From Eopsaltria australis (lineage: Eukaryota; Chordata; Aves; Passeriformes; Petroicidae): a stretch of 64,000 bases of DNA. The stretch's first letter is position 1, and each line of letters starts with the position of its first letter. The notes below the pieces were generated by a model. That model saw only the letters and a list, made by a program, of their open reading frames with translations. It was not told the DNA's origin and did not search any database. Positions 60,001 to 64,000 of this stretch are shown here, piece by piece. A program made the position numbers and the translations under genes. Where the stretch lies: positions 248,001 through 312,000 of the forward strand of contig JAVTVJ010001336.1 of NCBI GenBank assembly GCA_034509425.1, given 5' to 3'.

Positions 60001-60701
60001 GATTTGATGTGATGGATGTCCAGTCAAATGTTAAATTGAGTGAGACAACAATTAAATGAGGTAACTTGGTCTCCTGAGCCTCCAATGAAGTCTTGACTGA
60101 CTTGCCTGGATACAGCTTTTAAGTCTTCTGCCTGATTTGAGTTGGTCCATGTTAAGTTGATTAAATTACTTTGATCATCATCACCAGCACATAGCAATAT
60201 ATAGCAATATAATGGTTATCACTAATTGTCATCTATCTAACAATAGCAAAGTAGAAAGTCTTTATTTGGAAAATGCTCAAAGGCTAATAATTTGACGGGC
60301 AGATTTCAAATTAATACATTTCCAAATGTAAGCTGCAGGAGACTTCTTGATTACATCAGGAATTGAATATTAGCTGGGAGGATGCCCTTGACCTTAAATG
60401 AAAACTTGAAGAGAGAGCATTATTTCAATTACAAGTGCAGAAGTATCACAAGTACTGCTTTTGTCAGAAAGTTTACATTTTCTTCATTACCTTCCACTAT
60501 TTCCAATCAAATTCATAATGAAATCACTGAATGTATTTGGAATTAAAGCCACAGAACCGTGGTATATTTAATATTAAGTACTCTTTTCAATGAACGACTG
60601 AAATTTGGGTAGAAATTACATTTGTCCATTGAAACCTTTTTTTGTGTGTGTGTGATTATTTTTATCTTATTCCCTTAAAATGGGGGTCCTGTGACCTGTA
60701 G
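57065..60701 (+). other. RAD23B: RAD23B intron 5
   Basis: A 3.6-kb GT-AG intron (GTAAGT ... 'tgacctgtag'). It is AT-rich, with a T-run at about 59139-59149 and a short tandem 'tagcaatata' duplication near 60193-60210. I saw no gene or recognisable mobile element. Confidence 0.92.
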
Positions 60702-60829
60702 TGACCGGTCAGTCCTATGAGAACATGGTGACTGAGATCATGTCCATGGGCTACGAGCGGGAGCAGGTGATTGCAGCGCTGAGGGCCAGCTTCAACAACC
60801 CTGACAGAGCAGTGGAATACCTTCTGATG
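60702..60829 (+). CDS. RAD23B: RAD23B exon 6 (UBA1 domain)
   Basis: It completes Val178 and encodes residues 179-220. The first ubiquitin-associated domain occupies about 181-220 ([20 protein letters not shown], then [19 protein letters not shown]). The MGY loop and the LL motif near the end are the ubiquitin-contacting features of UBA domains. This stretch appears identical to the human sequence I recall. The exon ends at phase 0 before a GTGAGC donor. The next expected residues (GIPGD...) are not found up to 64000, so exon 7 lies outside the window. The open frame running on to 60934 is intron read-through. Confidence 0.97.
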
Positions 60830-63800
60830 GTGAGCACTCACCCTACCTACACATTGTTCTTTCAGTTTTTGGTTTTCCACACAATACCCTTCACTTTGGT
60901 TTTGGTGTTATTTCAAAGACTACTCAATCACTGACAGTGACGTTCACCATCTGGAAAGATGAGATTGAAATTTTGGCTGGTGCGGTGTGTTATAGAAAGC
61001 ACTGAAGTAATCCCTAACTACCTCTACCACTTCTTTGCTTTCATTTTTTGTTGATTTATATGGATTTGTGTGTAAAATATGTCCAGTTAACTAAAACTGC
61101 CAATGGCTGGCTCAGTGGTTTTGTGTCACCCCTTAGTGTCACCATTACTTGATTACTTGTACTTTGGCACAAGTGTCTGTAACATCACCATTCTTTAGGT
61201 CCCAGTTAACTGTTACTGCTAATAATGCACAGTGTTCTTAATAGGTTTGAGGGGTTTTTTTTGAACTGTGTTTAATTTAACTGGTGTTTTGATTTCAGCA
61301 GTGTTTTAGAAAATAAACAGTTTTCATTTGATAAATAAAGCTTGAAGGGTTAAATGAACATCACTGGCATGAGAGGAAACAGAAGAGTAATTTCACTTTA
61401 ATGAAAATCCTGTGAGTTGTTTTAGGGGCTTTTTGGATTATTTCTCATGTGTACCTTAATCAGACAGGTGAATTGAAACCACCATAGCATCTGTCTATGA
61501 TTTTGTTGCTTAATCAGTATTTCCAGTGCATTTAATTTTTACTCTGGCATACCATTTTTTCCCTGATGAGGTTTTTCGTTTTAGCAGATCTGAACTTTAT
61601 TAAAATCTGGCAACCGGATATCTTGACCTAATCCTTGCAAAATACATGTGGATTGAATTTCCGGTTGATTGATAGGAAATCTGGCATCTTTATCCTCCAG
61701 TTATAAAACTTTAATTTTGTTAATGAAGTTTTCCTTCAGTAGTTACAACTACAACTCCATGGCATGCTTCCTACTTATATAGTGTTCCCAAGACTTTGTA
61801 ATCTTCAGATTTTAAACTGGCAACAAATGTTTTGAGTACAAGAATGTAAAACGTTGAATTCCCAACTAGCATTAGGCCAAGCAAGGGTGAATGCAGTAGC
61901 TCCCAACTCTCTGTCATAAGTCTGCAAGCACAAACATGTGTTTTTCATGCTGTAAAAATGTTGGTTTTACTGTTCATCTAGTCTGTAAATGCACCAAGAG
62001 TTTCAGTGCCTCCCCCAAGTATTGGGCCTGCTGTGCGTGTGGCAGTCCTACACAGTGTGCAATTCTTATGCACTCAGTCTCTGCCATTTCCCTCCTCTAG
62101 CTTATTTCTGTTCAGGAACTCCAGAATAGAGATAGAATATCCCTGTGGTGGTGCTACATGTGACATCTGCCAAATGCATTGACTGCTGCGAGCGGTTCAT
62201 TTCTAGTCCTTCAGTAGGTCCTGTATATAAAAGGGGTCCTTCTGTTATATAAGATGTCCCTTTATGTGTCATGTTATCTTTCATTGGAAATACCTTTTCT
62301 TTTTTCTTCCTCTTCTTTCTGCTAGAAAAAGGAGTAGGGAGGAACGGTCTTGCTTTTGGAGACCGAATTAGGTGGCAGTTTTTTTTTTGTTCTTCTAGAA
62401 GAATCCTTTTGCTGTAAATGGTCTTTTTAACTGTTCTGGATCTGCTGGGATCTGAAGATGTTCTTTACTCTCCTGCTGCATCCAGGATACTTTTTAGTTA
62501 CTATTGTTCTAATCTGTTGGTGACACTGTTCTTTTACCCTCTCTCTACATTACCTGCCTCCAAACTATCATCAGCACTATCTTTTATATAACCCGCAGAT
62601 TAGGATTAAGTCGTTGAGATCTGTAAGTGTAACAACACTGTCCAGGTATAAAGAACCAGTGCAGCAAGGGTAAGGTGTTGGAAAGGACTTAAACTGTAAT
62701 TAAAGCACAGCTGTTCCTCAGATGAGCCCTTAGGATTCTGCTTGTTGTTGATGGTTTAGATGGCAAGCTCTTCAGTTTTCATGTCTTGGTCACTGAGGAT
62801 ATAGATGTCATCTTGTGTCTATGACCTGTGGTTGTCAAAGGAGGCCTCAGTTGCTAAAGATGCTTTTTTTTTACTATGCCTTGGAATCATCTTCAGAGGC
62901 ATTTACATTCAGATTTCTCTTTCAACCAAGGATTTCCTAACCTCTAGTTAGGAAGGAATTCTGTCATCTCTTCAGTAATCAGGCTCTTAGTTTGGATATT
63001 TTTAGGGAACATTTCTTTAGTGTGAGTATAGTCAAATACTGAACATAATTCCTAGAGAGATGGTCAATGTCCTATGCCTGTCATGGTTCCAGAGGCATTT
63101 GGACAATGCCCTTTACAGACTTTAACATTTGTTCAGCTGTGAATTGGTCGGTCAGTGGGACTAGATGGTCATTGCAAGTAGCTCCCAACTGGAACTGTTT
63201 TGTTCTCTGTTCTGTGCAGAAGCTGGACCTCATGTGATTATTGCCCTGCAGTGAGCAATGTCAGCTAAAAACTGCTGTACTGCTCAGTTAAACAGTAAAC
63301 AATTGTTTCGTCCACCATAAGGCAACAGTGGCCTTTTTTGCTGTCCAAGCAGTGTTTGCATTCAGAGTGGCTTGTGTGTGGTTTAATACCATGCTTTACT
63401 CTGTTGTGTAGTGCCTCACTGGCATTGTCTGATCACAACTGTACACAGTCTCCGTTATTTGGAGAGTGACACTTCAAGCTTGTGTTCAAGAGTTAAGATG
63501 ATGTTCAAGATGACAAATAATTTCTAAGTAAATTTGTTCGAACTAGTTTACACAGTCCTTCCATTCAAGAGCAAACTTAAAAGCTTAAACAAGCACATAT
63601 TGTTTGATCTGGACAGAGATTGCAGTGATGACATATACCTGTGAGTAGGTGAAATCAATTAGTAATTTCATAAGATTAACCCAAGTTGTTACATTATACT
63701 TGGATTGCCAGAAATGACTGATTTGATGTGAGCTCTGTAAGCCACTGATAAGGGAGTGTTACCTCAGAATTATACCATGAATGGAATCCTCCTCCCCCTC

Positions 63801-64000
63801 AGTAGAGGGAGGGATGTGTAGCAAGCTTACTGAGTCATGTGAAGGTAATGAAGTGTGTGACAAGGAAATCTTGCATTTATTCCCCTGAGTGGCTTAAACG
63901 TGCTATTGCTGATTAGAAGATTTATACTTCAATGTGCTTCTTAATAAACAGGTAAGGCAAAGCATTGCTTGAAGCACTGTCCGATTGTCCCTTTCTAGAT
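60830..64000 (+). other. RAD23B: RAD23B intron 6, partial
   Basis: The intron starts with GTGAGC and continues past the window edge. I looked for exon 7 (GIPGD and following) and did not find it. A CR1-like 3' end lies at about 63050-63230. The rest is AT-rich and unremarkable. Confidence 0.85.
63050..63230 (+). mobile_element. CR1 3' UTR remnant in intron 6
   Basis: 'ggttccagaggcatttggac' followed by 'aatgcc' is a CR1 signature (resembling 'gaggcgtttggacaatgccc'). It is followed by 'ggtcggtcagtgggactaga', 'tggtcattgcaagtagctcc' and 'caactggaactgttttgttc', a diverged form of the 'ggactcgatgatccttgtgg' ending. Sense orientation, with both ends approximate. Confidence 0.7.

Noticed and set aside
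60830..60934. C-terminal extension of UBA1 through the GTGAGC donor
   Set aside because: The extra residues do not match RAD23B, and a good donor sits exactly where the conserved protein departs.

Overview
This is vertebrate nuclear DNA, almost certainly from a bird. The evidence is a set of CR1 LINE fragments of avian type, an avian endogenous-retrovirus LTR with a lysine-tRNA-type primer binding site, long AT-rich introns, and a spliced gene whose protein closely matches vertebrate RAD23B. There is no operon, CRISPR array, integron or other prokaryotic system. From memory of synteny (human 9q31, order ZNF462 - RAD23B - KLF4, which corresponds largely to the avian Z chromosome), the window may come from a Z chromosome, but the sequence alone cannot prove this.

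Positions 1 to about 36,500 are intergenic. I could not support any protein-coding gene there. The block holds CR1 fragments (about 1535-1700 old, 2325-2957, 11195-11455, 26450-26990 old, 27603-29105, 29470-29535, 35335-35935, 36028-36475), a partial ERV (about 9000-9892), a 390-bp pyrimidine-only satellite (23165-23550), a small orphan CpG-dense islet (21640-21835), and several stretches whose texture suggests conserved non-coding elements, which is an inference.

From about 36,540 to the right edge the window is the 5' half of RAD23B on the + strand. A CpG-island promoter with NRF1-type motifs directly follows a CR1 3' end. Six coding exons can be placed to the base: 36735-36800, 48939-49020, 51457-51536, 53774-54021, 57009-57064 and 60702-60829. 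Together they make 660 nt, or 220 codons: the whole N-terminal ubiquitin-like (UBL) domain, the Ala/Pro-rich linker and the whole first UBA domain. All introns have GT-AG ends and the frame stays open across every junction. The rest of the protein (the XPC-binding domain and UBA2) must be encoded beyond position 64,000.

RAD23B binds XPC in nucleotide-excision repair and shuttles ubiquitinated proteins to the proteasome: the UBL docks on the proteasome and the UBA domains hold ubiquitin chains. The most unusual observations are the CpG-dense islet at 21.7 kb with an open minus-strand frame and a CTCF-like motif, the merging of a CR1 element with the RAD23B CpG island, a well-formed but frame-breaking pseudo-exon in intron 1, and an imperfect minisatellite just inside intron 1. 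No wholly new biological system is evident.
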